Below, one piece after another: positions 63,722 to 64,000 of a stretch of 64,000 nt of DNA (positions within the stretch are counted from its first letter, which is position 1; each line of letters opens with the position of its first letter). A model generated the notes under the pieces. It had not been told where the DNA came from and ran no database searches. It was given only the letters and a program-made list of their open reading frames with translations. The position numbers and the translations under genes are program-made. This DNA comes from Pelagicoccus sp. SDUM812005 (GTDB lineage Bacteria; Verrucomicrobiota; Verrucomicrobiia; Opitutales; Opitutaceae), in NCBI RefSeq assembly GCF_031127875.1, contig NZ_JARXIA010000005.1:124001-188000 (forward strand), given 5' to 3'.

Positions 63722-64000
63722 ACACCAGCCACATTACCACGATCGAAAAGGACGCCGGACCATCCATTGAGGACCTGAGCGAAGACATTCTAGGTGTCGC
63801 TAAGCGGAAGAAGAAATTGATAGCATCCGTCGTCATCCTCACCACGCTCCTCGCATACGTCGGACTCCAATTCAAAAGCGACCTGTACGATACCACAGCC
63901 TCGCTCATCGTTTCCCTAGGGCCTGAAAACGCCGATGTACCTATTGCCGTCGACAAAGGAACGGTGCACCGCCAAGGCGTAATGAAGGAGGAAATCAATA
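63718..64000 (+). CDS. Wzz/GumC-type chain-length determinant (N-terminal part, cut by window end)
   Basis: The first 94 residues are visible. After a charged cytoplasmic leader (EDLSEDILGVAKRKKKL) comes a transmembrane segment (about 36-52). A periplasmic start, YDTTASLIVSLGPENADVP, is typical of Wzz/GumC proteins, which control polysaccharide chain length and work with the Wza channel. The start overlaps the export gene by four bases (ATGA), as is common for this pair. The kinase part, if any, lies beyond the window. Confidence 0.85.
   Translation, partial: MNTSHITTIEKDAGPSIEDLSEDILGVAKRKKKLIASVVILTTLLAYVGLQFKSDLYDTTASLIVSLGPENADVPIAVDKGTVHRQGVMKEEIN

Noticed and set aside
1-64000. Recurring GGATAC/GTATCC hexamer as an uptake or recognition sequence
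   Set aside because: A rough expectation from base composition is about 27 copies on both strands in 64 kb, close to what I noticed, so there is no sign of enrichment.
1-64000. CRISPR array, insertion sequence, prophage, integrase or rRNA
   Set aside because: I found no regularly spaced repeats, transposase or integrase motifs, phage structural genes or rRNA sequence on either strand.

Overview
The window reads as a chromosomal segment of a marine or aquatic Verrucomicrobiota bacterium, most likely from the Opitutales/Puniceicoccales side. The grounds are secreted DUF1501, DUF1549/DUF1553 and PVC-type heme dehydrogenase proteins, XylR/AraC sugar regulators, very large secreted glycoside hydrolases, a sulfatase-maturase-type radical SAM gene, and a near absence of Shine-Dalgarno sequences. 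Genus assignment is not possible from this alone.

Layout. 1-11.2 kb is mostly housekeeping and envelope genes: YihY/BrkB membrane protein, a SurA_N/PpiD-like chaperone, a zinc-ribbon ORF overlapping a CPBP protease, a small phosphodiesterase, a Ski2-like helicase, an EEP phosphatase, a HlyD/TolC pair with no pump beside it, and tRNA-Leu(UAG). 11.3-21.7 kb holds Planctomycete/Verrucomicrobia-type secreted genes: a cytochrome-LRR / DUF1501 / DUF1549-DUF1553 operon, then a divergent pair made of an SGNH hydrolase and a 1378-residue fusion of ThuA-like, SGNH-like, dehydrogenase propeller, HEAT and cytochrome c parts. 21.7-26.1 kb is a three-gene sensing operon (hybrid histidine kinase, lipoprotein periplasmic binding protein, beta-barrel-like protein), followed by dut.

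26.8-43.9 kb is a carbohydrate/sugar-acid region around a XylR-like regulator. A nine-gene operon encodes an isopropylmalate/tartrate-type dehydrogenase, a cyclase-family hydrolase, a tripartite tricarboxylate transporter (TctC-TctB-TctA), a Gfo/Idh oxidoreductase, a VOC protein, a DUF1537 four-carbon sugar-acid kinase and a kelch protein. It ends in a strong terminator. Three promoters (this operon, the DUF5060 glycosidase gene and a carbohydrate-binding protein gene) share a 23-nt element at a fixed distance from a -10-like hexamer. I infer that this is the local XylR regulon.

44.0-47.6 kb holds an anaerobic sulfatase-maturase-like gene, psd and asnS. From about 47.7 kb G+C falls visibly, and a new same-strand cluster runs to the window end. 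It comprises a 3362-residue protein with five barrel-type glycoside-hydrolase modules, a 1376-residue Asp-box propeller protein sharing its C-terminal domain type, an RmlC-like cupin, a Wza-like export lipoprotein and the start of a Wzz/GumC chain-length protein. I read it as an exopolysaccharide locus with two giant secreted proteins built into its front. No CRISPR array, insertion sequence, prophage or rRNA was seen.
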